Assembly (NCBI RefSeq): GCF_000155975.1
Contig: NZ_GG730305.1
Location: 6,039-38,303, forward strand
Direction of reading: 5' to 3'
Source: Citrobacter youngae ATCC 29220
Lineage (GTDB): Bacteria > Pseudomonadota > Gammaproteobacteria > Enterobacterales > Enterobacteriaceae
Length of the DNA: 32,265 nt
In this document: positions 12,904 to 22,696 of the stretch, piece by piece
How the letters are laid out: the number at the start of each line of letters is the position of its first letter
Position numbering within the stretch: position 1 is the first letter of the stretch
Program-made: the position numbers and the translations under genes
The notes under the pieces: model-generated
Seen by the model: the letters and a program-made list of their open reading frames with translations, nothing else
What the model was told of the DNA's origin: nothing
The model's database searches: none

Positions 12904-13032
12904 TAGGCCGGATAATGCGAAGCTGCCATCCGGCACTTTTTGGTGATGCGCCTGATGGCGCTGCGCTTATCAGGCCTACAGATATTGTTGTTATTTGTAG
13001 GCCGGCTAAGGCGTTCACGCCGCCATCCGGCA
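12904..13032. repeat. BIME of three REP units
   Basis: Three alternating REP sequences are visible: 12904-12935 (TAGGCCGGATAATGCG to CATCCGGCA), 12948-12978 (GCCTGATGGCGCTGCG to TATCAGGCCTA) and 12996-13032 (TGTAGGCCGGCTAAGG to CATCCGGCA). The middle unit is of the diverged CCTGATGGCG type. The cluster separates rpoC from the convergent PTS genes and probably protects mRNA 3' ends. Confidence 0.9.
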
Positions 13033-13056
13033 AAACTCACGCTATTTTTACATCGG

Positions 13057-13374
13057 TTAATTCACCGACGGTAACCGCCGATAAAGCTCAATCATATCGC
13101 CCGCTAAATCCTGAATCACCATCGCGTTCATCAGGTGATCCTGTGAATGGACGGTGATGAGATTGACCGGTAGCTTGCCGGTGCCTTCGTCGATTCCGAT
13201 CAGCTGAGTCTGGATTTTATGCGCCTGTTTAACGTATTCGCGTGATTCCGTCATCGCCTGTTCCGCACCGGCAAAGTCACCTTTACGCGCCAGTTGCAGC
13301 GCCGTCAGGGCCTGGCTCCGTGCAGCTCCAGCGTTTACCAATAATTCCATGATGATCGTTTCTAGCTCTTCCAT
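13057..13374 (-). CDS. PTS lactose/cellobiose-family EIIA component
   Basis: This 105-residue, all-helical protein matches the Lac/Chb EIIA family in length and motif. The segment NLITVHSQDHLMNAM carries the phosphoryl-accepting His76 and Asp79, the equivalent of the metal-ligand Asp of LacA. It should take phosphate from HPr and pass it to the neighbouring EIIB. The start lies 4 bases after the IIB stop, so the pair is one transcription unit (IIB first). No EIIC permease or phospho-beta-glycosidase is present in the window. Substrate is unknown, with cellobiose, chitobiose or lactose-like disaccharides typical of the family. Confidence 0.85.
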   Translation of the reverse strand: MEELETIIMELLVNAGAARSQALTALQLARKGDFAGAEQAMTESREYVKQAHKIQTQLIGIDEGTGKLPVNLITVHSQDHLMNAMVIQDLAGDMIELYRRLPSVN

Positions 13375-13378
13375 GTCA

Positions 13379-13684
13379 TCACCCCAGAAGTTTCAGCGCT
13401 TTGTCCAGGACCGCATCGCCTTTCATCATGCCATAATCCAGCATGTCGATAACGGCGACCTTTTTCCCCAGCGGGTCGGCGAGCGCCTGCAGCTTGGCCT
13501 GTTCATACTTAACCTGTGGGCCAAGCAAAACGATATCCGCAGTGGCGATATTCTCTTCAAACTCTGCCACCGGGACCGCTTTGATAGTGACGTCGACACC
13601 TTTTTTCTGGGCGGCATCTTTCATCCTTTGCACCAACATGCTGGTGGACATTCCGGCGGCACAGCATAAAACGATGTTTTTCAT
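13379..13684 (-). CDS. PTS lactose/cellobiose-family EIIB component
   Basis: This protein has 101 residues from the ATG at 13684. A GTG two codons upstream (13690) is also in frame, but GAGAG sits at proper distance from the ATG. The N-terminal phosphate loop LCCAAGMSTSMLVQRM places the phosphocysteine at Cys8, as in ChbB (CSAGMSTS). DIVLLGPQVKYE is the second conserved block. It is a cytoplasmic EIIB of the Chb type that would phosphorylate a sugar during transport by a separate EIIC, which is not encoded nearby. E. coli has yjaZ/htrC at this position instead. Confidence 0.87.
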   Translation of the reverse strand: MKNIVLCCAAGMSTSMLVQRMKDAAQKKGVDVTIKAVPVAEFEENIATADIVLLGPQVKYEQAKLQALADPLGKKVAVIDMLDYGMMKGDAVLDKALKLLG

Positions 13685-13715
13685 ATGCACTCTCGCTCAA
13701 GGTGTGTGGTTGATA

Positions 13716-13721
13716 ATTATC
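13716..13721 (-). promoter_or_regulatory. Candidate -10 of the PTS IIB-IIA promoter
   Basis: Read on the minus strand, GATAAT lies 32 bases before the IIB ATG. No good -35 is found 16-18 bp upstream, as is common in activator-dependent promoters. The CRP-like site would then be centred about 60 bp before the start point. Confidence 0.4.
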
Positions 13722-13756
13722 GCGAGCCAACTGTAGCAACAACTGCTTTGCAACGA

Positions 13757-13778
13757 TTGTGTGCAAGACATCACAAAG
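13757..13778 (-). promoter_or_regulatory. Candidate CRP-binding site
   Basis: TGTGC-N6-TCACA (13760-13775) matches nine of the ten core positions of the CRP consensus TGTGA-N6-TCACA. Its position about 60 bp upstream of the predicted start fits class I activation and a sugar PTS under catabolite control. Confidence 0.65.
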
Positions 13779-13792
13779 AAAACCACTTTTTC

Positions 13793-13806
13793 TGAAACCG
13801 GTTACA
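13793..13806 (-). promoter_or_regulatory. Candidate LacI/GalR-family operator
   Basis: TGAAACCGGTTACA is a near-perfect palindrome centred on CG, with the AACCGGTT core typical of LacI-family regulators such as AscG and the gluconate repressors. It lies 18 bp beyond the CRP-like site. No LacI-family gene is in the window, so the regulator would act from elsewhere. Confidence 0.55.
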
Positions 13807-13917
13807 AAAAAGGGACACAACCCCGTGATATGCGCCTGGAATGGCGACGTTTGACTCACTTATCACATGCTGGAATATGCAATTACTGTCAATAAAAACA
13901 TGTTATAAAAAACAGTA

Positions 13918-13945
13918 TTGACAGCGTTTTTTAAACCCGTATGTT
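13918..13945 (+). promoter_or_regulatory. Candidate + strand promoter
   Basis: A perfect -35 TTGACA (13918-13923) is spaced 16 bp from TATGTT (13940-13945). The inverted repeat TTAACAGCA/TGCTGTTAA begins 5 bases after the -10 and would overlap the start point. It points toward the terminator at 14444. Confidence 0.4.
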
Positions 13946-14169
13946 AATGCTTAACAGCAGAGAAATAGTAGTTTGCTGTTAACGTAGTAAGTGTTAGTAA
14001 AGCTGTATTGGGGGTTGCGATAAAGGCCACGAAGTATTTTTTGTATGGGATAGTCGATGCTGAAAACGCTATTTTTCACTTCGACAATGCTTTCAGGCCA
14101 CGTAGTTGATATATCTAATCGCAAAAGTTAGTAAAAACGCGACGATGTAACGCCATGATTTAATAGTAA

Positions 14170-14307
14170 ATGTTTGCGATTTCTGCTTTTCTGGTTATCG
14201 CAAGGGAAATAAGGCAACGCATCAAAGAGTATATGTCGCGAGGGGAAGTGTACTTGTTTAGGTCACCCGTCTTGAGTTCTATTATCAAGCAGGTGGAGTA
14301 TGTTTAA
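14170..14307 (+). CDS. Possible small protein of 45 residues
   Basis: ATG at 14170 follows three in-frame stops (TAATAGTAA). The product begins MFAISAFLVIAREIRQRIKE and ends IIKQVEYV: a short hydrophobic N-terminus followed by a basic helix. There is no clear Shine-Dalgarno sequence, and I recognise no family. It lies between the + strand promoter candidate and the terminator before thiH, so expression is conceivable. It may equally be chance or a gene remnant. Confidence 0.2.
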   Translation: MFAISAFLVIAREIRQRIKEYMSRGEVYLFRSPVLSSIIKQVEYV

Positions 14308-14443
14308 CGGTAAATAGAGGACGGTTTTAGTTAGCACAATATCCAATATTATCTGTGGTAAACGTGTACATTTTAAAGTAGTACCATCAGCAGTATTAAA
14401 TCGTTAAGTTTATTAATGTTAAATTTGAAGTGTGTAGTAACTT

Positions 14444-14477
14444 AAAGCCCTGACTGCAATAGTCGGGGCTTTTGTTT
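14444..14477 (+). terminator. Terminator facing the 3' end of thiH
   Basis: AAAGCCCTGACT (14444-14455) and AGTCGGGGCTTT (14461-14472) form a 12-bp stem with loop GCAAT and a T-rich tail TTTGTTT. On the + strand the only imperfection is a G-U pair. Read on the minus strand it becomes a C-A mismatch and the tail is poor, so it is best as a + strand terminator. It may also end the thi operon. Confidence 0.75.
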
Positions 14478-14494
14478 AATGCGATAGCTCCGGC

Positions 14495-15628
14495 TTACGG
14501 CACCTGCGCAGCGCGCCCCAGATAGCTGTCCCAGTCTTTCCACACGGGCTGTAATCCCCGCGCCATGAGTGCTTCAGCAACGGCTTCCGGGCGACGATCG
14601 TCGTGCGGGGCGAACTGTTCCAGCTCTGGATGGTTATCGGCATAACCGCCAGGCTGGGTTTTTGAGAAGGCGCTGACATTGTTGATCGCCAGCGGGATCG
14701 CATGGTCACGGAACCAGGGCGATTCGCGGGTCGAAAGCGACAGCTCAATTTCTGGCGCCAGTAAACGAAACGCGCAAATGGTCTGGACCAACTGTCGCTC
14801 GTCCATGATCGATGCGGGTTTAACGCCTCCGGTGCATGGACGCAGGCGAGGGAAGGAGATGGAATAGCGGCTCTGCCAGTAATGCTGCTGCAGCCATAGC
14901 AGATGTTCAGCCACCATATAGCAATCAACCCGCCAGCTGTCGGACAGACCAATCAATGCGCCAAGACCGATTTTATCGATCCCGGCACGACCCAGCCGAT
15001 CCGGTGTTTCCAGCCGCCAGAAGAAATCCTGCTTTTTCCCCTTCAGATGATGATGTGCATAAGTCGCCTCATGGTAGCTCTCCTGATACACCATCACGCC
15101 ATCCAGCCCCAGCGCCTTCAGCTCCGCATATTCAGCCTCTGACAGCGGCTGTACTTCCATCTGTAGAGAGGCAAACTGACGGCGAATGCTAGGCAAATGG
15201 CGGCGAAAGTAATCCATCCCCACTTTTGCCTGATGTTCACCGGTGACCAGCAGCAGATGCTCAAAGCCCAGCTCGCGGATAGCCGCACACTCCCGTTGGA
15301 TCTCATCTTCGTCGAGCGTTTTGCGTTTAATACGGTTACTCATCGAAAAACCGCAGTAGGTGCAGTCGTTGGCACAGAGATTCGAGAGATAGAGCGGCAC
15401 GTAAAAGCTGACGGTGTTGCCGAAACGCTGGCGGGTCAGCCTTTGCGCCCGCTGCGCCAGCGGTTCAAGGTAATCGGCGGCAGCGGGGGAGAGCAGCGCC
15501 ATGAGGTCGTCACGACTAAGCTGTGAAGCGTTAAGCGCACGTTCCACGTCAGCGGCGGTTTTGCCGTTGATGCGCAGACGAATGTCGTCCCAGTCTAATT
15601 GCCGCCAGCGGTCGCTGAACGTTTTCAT
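14495..15628 (-). CDS. thiH: 2-iminoacetate synthase (tyrosine lyase) ThiH
   Basis: This 377-residue radical-SAM enzyme has the E. coli length. It cleaves tyrosine to dehydroglycine (2-iminoacetate) and p-cresol for the thiazole ring of thiamine. The cluster-binding CxxxCxxC motif is seen in [18 protein letters not shown] near residues 85-92, with the conserved TGEHQAKVG downstream. It overlaps thiG by four bases (ATGA), so translation is coupled. It is the last gene of the thi operon and partners with ThiG. Confidence 0.97.
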   Translation of the reverse strand: MKTFSDRWRQLDWDDIRLRINGKTAADVERALNASQLSRDDLMALLSPAAADYLEPLAQRAQRLTRQRFGNTVSFYVPLYLSNLCANDCTYCGFSMSNRIKRKTLDEDEIQRECAAIRELGFEHLLLVTGEHQAKVGMDYFRRHLPSIRRQFASLQMEVQPLSEAEYAELKALGLDGVMVYQESYHEATYAHHHLKGKKQDFFWRLETPDRLGRAGIDKIGLGALIGLSDSWRVDCYMVAEHLLWLQQHYWQSRYSISFPRLRPCTGGVKPASIMDERQLVQTICAFRLLAPEIELSLSTRESPWFRDHAIPLAINNVSAFSKTQPGGYADNHPELEQFAPHDDRRPEAVAEALMARGLQPVWKDWDSYLGRAAQVP

Positions 15629-16395
15629 GCGAAGGCCTCCAGGAATCCGGTGAGCGGGCTGGTGGCGTTTGCCTGCGAACTTTTGCTTCCCGGCCCGGCC
15701 TGACGCGCCAGTAACCCCGCCTCCACCGCCAGCCGGAAGGCGCTTGCCATCATCACCGGATTGTCGGCCACGGCAATTGCCGTGTTGACCAGCACCGCGT
15801 CGGCACCCATTTCCAGCGCCTGCGTCGCATGGCTGGGCACGCCAATACCTGCGTCGACCACCACCGGTACGGTCGCCTGCTGGATAATAATCTCCAGCAT
15901 GGCTTTCGTTTCCAGTCCCTGATTAGAGCCGATAGGCGCGCCGAGCGGCATCACCGCCGAACAGCCAACCTCTGCCAGCCGCTTGCACAACACCGGATCC
16001 GCGCTACAGTAGGGCAACACCACAAAACCCTGCTTCACCAGCGCTTCGGCGGCCTTCAGGGTTTCGATGGGATCCGGCAATAGCCAACGGGCGTCCGGGT
16101 GAATTTCTAATTTCAGCCAATGGGTGCCCAGCGCTTCACGCGCCAGTTGGGCGGCGAAGATAGCTTCTTCGGCGGTTTTCGCCCCGGAGGTATTGGGCAG
16201 CAGCGTGACGCCCGCTTCGATCAGCGGCGCCAGAATCGCATCGTTTGGCTTACGTAAATCCACCCGCTTCATCGCCAGCGTCACCAGTTGGCTGCCGGAA
16301 GCGCGAATCGCCTCAACCATCAGCTGCGACGAGGCAAATTTTCCGGTACCGGTGAACAGATGTGAATCAAACGTTTTGTCGGCAATGCGTAACAT
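15625..16395 (-). CDS. thiG: Thiazole synthase ThiG
   Basis: This protein has 256 residues when started at [20 protein letters not shown]. The frame continues open upstream into thiS, but the family start and the 1-base spacing after the thiS stop fix the ATG at 16395. The beta-barrel enzyme condenses deoxyxylulose phosphate, dehydroglycine and ThiS thiocarboxylate to thiazole phosphate. Lys95 in WLKLEIHPD is the Schiff-base lysine by comparison with B. subtilis Thi[10 protein letters not shown] and [10 protein letters not shown] are the phosphate-binding loops. Confidence 0.96.
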   Translation of the reverse strand: MLRIADKTFDSHLFTGTGKFASSQLMVEAIRASGSQLVTLAMKRVDLRKPNDAILAPLIEAGVTLLPNTSGAKTAEEAIFAAQLAREALGTHWLKLEIHPDARWLLPDPIETLKAAEALVKQGFVVLPYCSADPVLCKRLAEVGCSAVMPLGAPIGSNQGLETKAMLEIIIQQATVPVVVDAGIGVPSHATQALEMGADAVLVNTAIAVADNPVMMASAFRLAVEAGLLARQAGPGSKSSQANATSPLTGFLEAFA

Positions 16396-16396
16396 A

Positions 16397-16597
16397 TCAA
16401 CCCCCTGCAATAACCTGAAAAAGCAGGATCTGGTCGCCTTCCTGCACGATTTGCTGTTCCCACTGCTCGCGCGGCAGGATCTGCTGATTGAGCGCCAGCG
16501 CCGCGCCCGGTTTGAGCTGGTTGAGCTGGATAAGCAGCCCGCTGACGGTTTGCCCTGCGGCGCACTGCATCGGCTCATCATTGAATTGAATTTGCAT
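16397..16597 (-). CDS. thiS: Sulfur carrier protein ThiS
   Basis: This 66-residue ubiquitin-like protein starts [18 protein letters not shown] and ends in the diagnostic Gly-Gly (VIAGG). The C-terminal glycine is adenylated by ThiF and converted to a thiocarboxylate, the sulfur donor for ThiG. The frame is open upstream, but the start at 16597 gives the family length. The start overlaps the 3' end of thiF by about 20 bases, and thiG follows after one base. Confidence 0.96.
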   Translation of the reverse strand: MQIQFNDEPMQCAAGQTVSGLLIQLNQLKPGAALALNQQILPREQWEQQIVQEGDQILLFQVIAGG

Positions 16598-17336
16598 GCT
16601 GCCCTCCGCATACCGGACAGCCGCTGGCGCGACGCAGCGCGAGGCTGCGCCACTGGCTGGTTTTGCCGTCAAACAGACGTAGCTGCCCGCTCGGTGTTTC
16701 AATACCGCTGAGTAATTTAATCGCCTCCAGCGCCTGCAAGGTGCCCATCACGCCAACCACCGGGCCGAGCACGCCAGCGGTGCGGCAGTTGCGTTCCGGC
16801 TCTACATCATCCGGCCACAGGCAGCGGTAACAGCCTTGCTCCCACGGTGGCGTGAGGATCATCAGCTGGCCGCCAAAGCCGACGGCGCTGGCGGTGATGA
16901 GCGGCGTGTTGAGCGTCACGCAGGCGGCGTTGATTTCCTGGCGCGTGGCCATGTTATCGGTGCAGTCGAGCACCACGTCAGCCCGCGCCACCGCATGCCT
17001 GAGCGCCTCGCCTTTCAGGCGTTGCTGCAGCGACACCAGTTCGATATCCGGGTTGAGCCGCGTCAGCCGCTGCTGAGCAACCTGCGATTTTGAACGCGCG
17101 ATATCATCGGTGGTAAACAGGATCTGGCGCTGCAGATTGCTAAGATGAATGTCGTCATCGTCTACCAGCGTGAGTTTGCCGACGCCCGCCCCCGCCAGAT
17201 ACAGCGCGGCAGGCGAACCTAACCCGCCCAAACCAACAATCAGTACATGGCTTGCAAGGAGCTTTTGCTGGCCTTCAATGGCGATATCGCCGAGCAGGAT
17301 CTGTCGGCTGTAGCGCATAAAGTCGCGGTCATTCAT
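16578..17336 (-). CDS. thiF: ThiS adenylyltransferase ThiF
   Basis: This 252-residue E1-like enzyme begins [20 protein letters not shown]. The longer open frame upstream lies over thiE and is not coding. The nucleotide-binding motif [20 protein letters not shown] activates the ThiS C-terminus with ATP. The zinc cysteines are the CYRC pair (about 170) and CPVC (about 241). The Cys in [15 protein letters not shown] corresponds to the residue that forms an acyl-disulfide with ThiS. It overlaps thiE by 8 bases and thiS by 20, so the genes are tightly coupled. Confidence 0.95.
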   Translation of the reverse strand: MNDRDFMRYSRQILLGDIAIEGQQKLLASHVLIVGLGGLGSPAALYLAGAGVGKLTLVDDDDIHLSNLQRQILFTTDDIARSKSQVAQQRLTRLNPDIELVSLQQRLKGEALRHAVARADVVLDCTDNMATRQEINAACVTLNTPLITASAVGFGGQLMILTPPWEQGCYRCLWPDDVEPERNCRTAGVLGPVVGVMGTLQALEAIKLLSGIETPSGQLRLFDGKTSQWRSLALRRASGCPVCGGQHANSIQ

Positions 17337-17963
17337 CGCCAACTCCCGCAATATCCAGTAACTGCGCGGTAGCGGCGCGCCAGTCGGCGGCCTGAGTAAT
17401 GGCGCTGACCACGGCAATACTACCGACGCCAGTCGCCAGCACCGCCGGGGCGCGCTCAAGGCTGATACCGCCAATAGCGACGGTGGGGTAATCCGCCAAA
17501 CGTTTGATATGGCTTGCCAGCTGCGCCAGCCCCTGCGGGGCGGAAGGCATCTGCTTAGTTTGGGTCGGGAAGACGTGGCCGAGCGCGATGTAGGAAGGGC
17601 GCGCGGAGAGCGCCACGTCAATCTCCATATCATCGTGAGTGGATACGCCCAGGCGTAAGCCCGCCGCCTGAATCGCCTGCAGGTCGGTGGTTTCGAGGTC
17701 CTCCTGGCCCAGATGGACGCCGTAAGCGCGGTGCTTAATTGCCAGACGCCAGTAGTCGTTGATAAACAGGCGGGCGTTATAACGCCGTCCCAGTGCAATG
17801 GCAGCGATAACGTCGGCTTCAACTTCTTCATCGCGTTTATCTTTAATGCGCAGTTGGATCGTGCGCACGCCCGCCTCCAGCAGACGTTCAATCCATGCCA
17901 CGCTGTCCACCACCGGGTACAGCCCGAGGCGCAACGGTACGGTGGGGAAATCAGGCTGATACA

Positions 17964-17964
<1 letters not shown>
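17329..17964 (-). CDS. thiE: Thiamine-phosphate synthase ThiE
   Basis: This 211-residue TIM-barrel enzyme joins HMP pyrophosphate to thiazole phosphate to give thiamine monophosphate. Family motifs are [26 protein letters not shown] (pyrophosphate and Mg binding, including the Asp of NDYW), [20 protein letters not shown], and [28 protein letters not shown]. Its ATG shares a base with the thiC stop (TGATG), showing translational coupling. Length matches E. coli. Confidence 0.97.
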
Positions 17965-19865
<1,901 letters not shown>

Positions 19866-19953
19866 TCATTCCAAAAAAGTAAGGATATGGCTTGTCAGAC
19901 GACGGATGAAGCAAGAGAGCAGATCGCCGGAAGGCGATGCTATTGTAGATTGA

Positions 19954-20167
19954 CTCTTGTTCCCTTCGCAGGTTTTAACCTGATCAGGTTCCGCGGATCC
20001 CGAATTAACGGTCTCAGCCTTTTCCACGTCATCCTTCGCGCTGCCTCTTTGTTGGCTTCGTCCGCTCACTCCAGTCACTTACTTAGGTAAGCTCCTGGAG
20101 ATTCACTGACTTGCCGCCTTGACGCATCACGAATGCTTTTGTGGAAAATAAGCACTCCGACAAGAAG
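19954..20167 (-). promoter_or_regulatory. TPP riboswitch (thi box) with ERIC insertion in P3
   Basis: On the minus strand the conserved core CTGAGACCG, GGATCCGCGGAACCTGATCAG and CCTGCGAAGGGAACAAG is complete. The 5' strand of P1 and P2 (CTTCTTGTCGGAGTGC) lies about 130 bases further upstream than usual. P1 closes as CUUGU/ACAAG. P3 pairs at 20141-20148 with 20020-20027 (TTTTCCAC/GTGGAAAA), and its distal end is filled by an ERIC element. TPP binding should reduce expression of thiCEFSGH. A hairpin ATCGCC-TTCC-GGCGAT follows at 19922-19937. Confidence 0.93.
20026..20138 (-). repeat. ERIC element inside the thiC leader
   Basis: On the minus strand the order CAAGGCGGCAAGT, GTGAATCTCCAGGAGCTTAC, GTAAGTGACTGGAGTGAGCG, CCAACAAAGAGGCAGC and GATGACG matches the ERIC consensus closely, including both sites used for ERIC typing primers. 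The outer boundaries are approximate. The whole unit is self-complementary and forms the distal part of riboswitch stem P3. Confidence 0.9.
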
Positions 20168-20169
20168 TA

Positions 20170-20186
20170 ACCTCTATCTTAGAGGT
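20170..20186 (-). other. Inverted repeat upstream of the thiC riboswitch
   Basis: ACCTCTA and TAGAGGT flank a 3-base centre just upstream of the P1 stem. It is probably near the start of the thiC transcript. I could not assign a convincing -10/-35 pair. The role could be an operator or a 5' stabilising hairpin. Confidence 0.4.
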
Positions 20187-20220
20187 AATGAATGTAAACT
20201 ACGCGTTAATGCGGAAAATC

Positions 20221-20700
20221 TCAAGCCGGGCGTTTGAATTCGCTAAGCGTTTTAAAGGCCAGCATGATTAGCTGATCTTCCAGCCGGAAACGAGCCTCCA
20301 GCGCTTCACCAATATCGGAAAGCGCCTGCTGGAGCTGGTGAACGTTATCCTCATCAATGGCGTTTTCCAGCGTTGAGTCATAGTAATCCATGATTAGCTG
20401 AGTATTGGCATCCAGCTGCGGCCAGATTTTGCTGGCGTTTAAAAGCGGACTCTCACCTTCCATTTTATGGATAATGCGTTCATAAATACTGAAGTGTCCG
20501 GCAGACAGATAGTCGACCAGACGCTGGCAAAAATTATCGAGCGCTTTCTCATTGAGGCGCATAAACGACTCTTTGCCCGGTTTCAGGCCAACCAGATCGT
20601 AGTAAGCCACGAGCAGGTGCTTACGAATATTCAGCCAACGATCGACCAGTTTGTGATGCCCATGGACACGCTCTTTCAGGTGTTCTAACTGGTTTAACAT
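20221..20700 (-). CDS. rsd: Regulator of sigma D (anti-sigma70 factor) Rsd
   Basis: This 159-residue helical cytoplasmic protein is one residue longer than the E. coli form. Rsd binds sigma70 region 4 in stationary phase and favours polymerase use of other sigma factors; in E. coli it is also reported to stimulate SpoT hydrolase. It begins MLNQLEHLKERVHGHHKLVDRWLNIRK, with KPGKESFMRLNEKALDNFCQRLVDYLSAGHFSIYE as the conserved central block. The start is preceded by GAGGGT. It is transcribed divergently from nudC. Confidence 0.96.
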   Translation of the reverse strand: MLNQLEHLKERVHGHHKLVDRWLNIRKHLLVAYYDLVGLKPGKESFMRLNEKALDNFCQRLVDYLSAGHFSIYERIIHKMEGESPLLNASKIWPQLDANTQLIMDYYDSTLENAIDEDNVHQLQQALSDIGEALEARFRLEDQLIMLAFKTLSEFKRPA

Positions 20701-20799
20701 ACGTTGACCCTCGTATCGGTAAGTTTAAAATCTGCTCACGTCAATCTTGTAAAAATAATGTTAATAACATGCCTGTGAAGCAAAGGTAGCGCAAGAGAT

Positions 20800-21573
20800 A
20801 TGGATCGAATAATTGAAAAATGGGATCGCGGCTGGTGGATAGTGAGCCACGAACAAAAATTATGGTTGCCCGCTGGGGAATTACCCTATGGCGAGGCGGT
20901 AAATTTCGATCTTGCGGGCCAGCGCGCACTTCAGATAGGCGAGTGGGAAGGCGATACCGTCTGGCTGGTGCAGCAACAGCGTCGGCATGATATGGGCTCG
21001 GTGCGCCAGGTCATTGACCAGGATGTTGGTCTGTTTCAACTGGCCGGGCGTGGCGTACAGCTGGCTGAGTTCTACCGCTCGCATAAATTCTGCGGTTACT
21101 GCGGTCATCCTATGCACCCGAGTAAAACCGAATGGGCGATGCTCTGTAGCCACTGCCGCGAACGTTACTATCCGCAGATTGCTCCCTGCATTATCGTCGC
21201 GATTCGGCGCGATGATTCCATTCTTCTTGCCCAGCACGTTCGCCATCGTAACGGCGTGCATACCGTGCTGGCCGGTTTTGTCGAAGTGGGCGAAACCTTA
21301 GAGCAGGCGGTAGCGCGCGAGGTGATGGAAGAGAGCGGCATTAAGGTCAAGAATCTGCGCTATGTTACTTCCCAGCCGTGGCCGTTTCCGCAGTCGCTGA
21401 TGACGGCGTATATGGCGGAATATGCCAGCGGCGAGATTGTGATCGATCCGAAAGAGCTGCTGGAAGCGAACTGGTATCGCTACGATGATTTACCGCTGTT
21501 ACCCCCACCGGGCACCGTCGCGCGTCGGCTAATCGAAGATACCGTGGCGATGTGCCGGGCTGAGTACGAGTAA
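20800..21573 (+). CDS. nudC: NADH pyrophosphatase / NAD-RNA decapping hydrolase NudC
   Basis: This 257-residue Nudix hydrolase cleaves NADH and removes NAD caps from RNA 5' ends. The zinc site is CGYC (Cys98, 101) with CSHC (Cys116, 119). The Nudix box [20 protein letters not shown] and following SGI (159-181) has catalytic Glu174, 177 and 178. The SQPWPFPQS motif (191-199), specific to NADH hydrolases, is present. It is divergent from rsd, with a 99-bp shared promoter region, and hemE follows 49 bp downstream. Confidence 0.98.
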   Translation: MDRIIEKWDRGWWIVSHEQKLWLPAGELPYGEAVNFDLAGQRALQIGEWEGDTVWLVQQQRRHDMGSVRQVIDQDVGLFQLAGRGVQLAEFYRSHKFCGYCGHPMHPSKTEWAMLCSHCRERYYPQIAPCIIVAIRRDDSILLAQHVRHRNGVHTVLAGFVEVGETLEQAVAREVMEESGIKVKNLRYVTSQPWPFPQSLMTAYMAEYASGEIVIDPKELLEANWYRYDDLPLLPPPGTVARRLIEDTVAMCRAEYE

Positions 21574-21622
21574 AGAACGAGTGATGATACACTGACGGCC
21601 TGACGCTAAAAGGAATATAAAA

Positions 21623-22687
21623 ATGACCGAACTCAAGAACGATCGTTATCTGCGAGCACTGCTGCGCCAGCCCGTTGATGTGACGCCAGTATGGATGATG
21701 CGCCAGGCAGGCCGTTATTTACCGGAGTACAAAGCCACGCGCGCCGAGGCGGGCGATTTTATGGCGCTGTGCAAAAATGCCGAGCTGGCCTGCGAAGTGA
21801 CGCTGCAGCCGTTGCGTCGCTACAAGCTTGATGCCGCGATCCTCTTTTCGGACATTTTGACTATCCCGGATGCGATGGGGCTCGGGCTGTACTTTGAAGC
21901 TGGGGAAGGTCCACGCTTTACCTCGCCGATCGCCAGCAAGGCTGATGTCGACAAACTGCCGATCCCGGATCCGGAAGATGGGTTAGGTTACGTGATGAAT
22001 GCGGTGCGCACGATTCGCCGTGAACTGAAAGGCGAGGTGCCGCTGATCGGCTTCTCCGGCAGCCCATGGACGCTGGCGACCTACATGGTTGAAGGCGGCA
22101 GCAGTAAAGCCTTCACCGTAATTAAAAAGATGATGTATGCCGACCCTAAAGCGCTGCATCTGCTGCTCGATAAGCTGGCGCAGAGCGTCACGCTGTACCT
22201 GAACGCGCAGATTAAAGCGGGCGCGCAGTCGGTGATGATTTTCGACACCTGGGGCGGCGTGCTGACAGGTCGCGATTATCAGCAGTTCTCGCTGTACTAC
22301 ATGCACAAAATCGTCGACGGACTGCTGCGTGAAAACGAAGGCCGTCGCGTACCGGTGACGCTGTTTACCAAAGGTGGAGGTCAGTGGCTGGAAGCGATGG
22401 CGGAAACCGGCTGTGATGCGCTGGGGCTCGACTGGACCACCGATATCGCCGATGCGCGCCGTCGCGTTGGTCATAAAGTGGCGCTGCAGGGCAATATGGA
22501 CCCATCCATGCTGTATGCGCCGCCGGCACGGATCGAAGACGAGGTCGCGACTATACTTGCAGGTTTCGGCCAGGGCGAAGGCCACGTCTTCAACCTGGGT
22601 CACGGCATCCACCAGGATGTACCGCCTGAACACGCCGGGGTATTTGTGGAGGCGGTGCATCGGTTGTCCGAACAGTACCACCGCTAA
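21623..22687 (+). CDS. hemE: Uroporphyrinogen decarboxylase HemE
   Basis: This 354-residue protein has the E. coli length. It decarboxylates the four acetate side chains of uroporphyrinogen III to give coproporphyrinogen III in heme synthesis. The family signatures are [15 protein letters not shown] (about 22-36) with its substrate-binding Arg residues, and [14 protein letters not shown] with catalytic Asp77. [17 protein letters not shown] and [15 protein letters not shown] are further signatures. AAAGGA precedes the start, and nfi follows after 9 bp, suggesting co-transcription. Confidence 0.98.
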   Translation: MTELKNDRYLRALLRQPVDVTPVWMMRQAGRYLPEYKATRAEAGDFMALCKNAELACEVTLQPLRRYKLDAAILFSDILTIPDAMGLGLYFEAGEGPRFTSPIASKADVDKLPIPDPEDGLGYVMNAVRTIRRELKGEVPLIGFSGSPWTLATYMVEGGSSKAFTVIKKMMYADPKALHLLLDKLAQSVTLYLNAQIKAGAQSVMIFDTWGGVLTGRDYQQFSLYYMHKIVDGLLRENEGRRVPVTLFTKGGGQWLEAMAETGCDALGLDWTTDIADARRRVGHKVALQGNMDPSMLYAPPARIEDEVATILAGFGQGEGHVFNLGHGIHQDVPPEHAGVFVEAVHRLSEQYHR

Positions 22688-22696
22688 GGAGTTATT

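Larger units (their letters stand above)
13807..14443. other. AT-rich region without an assured gene
   Basis: No coding region of normal size is present on either strand. Visible are a + strand TTGACA-16-TATGTT promoter candidate (13918-13945), a 9-bp inverted repeat (13951-13982), a 45-codon open frame at 14170-14307 and scattered shorter ones without good ribosome-binding sites. In E. coli the corresponding interval holds yjaZ/htrC and the small RNA sroH. I could not confirm sroH here. Confidence 0.5.

Noticed and set aside
12904-13032. CRISPR-like repeat array
   Set aside because: The three units alternate in orientation and match REP sequences. Spacing and repeats do not fit a CRISPR. 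No array was seen elsewhere in the window.
12915-13157. 80-codon open frame across the REP cluster
   Set aside because: It reads through repeated palindromes and into the antisense of the PTS IIA gene, with no ribosome-binding site.
15625-16653. Long form of thiG with an N-terminal extension
   Set aside because: The additional part runs through thiS in another frame. The start at 16395 gives the normal ThiG length.
16578-17891. Long form of thiF covering thiE
   Set aside because: The added region is an out-of-frame reading of thiE. The family start [12 protein letters not shown] lies at 17336.
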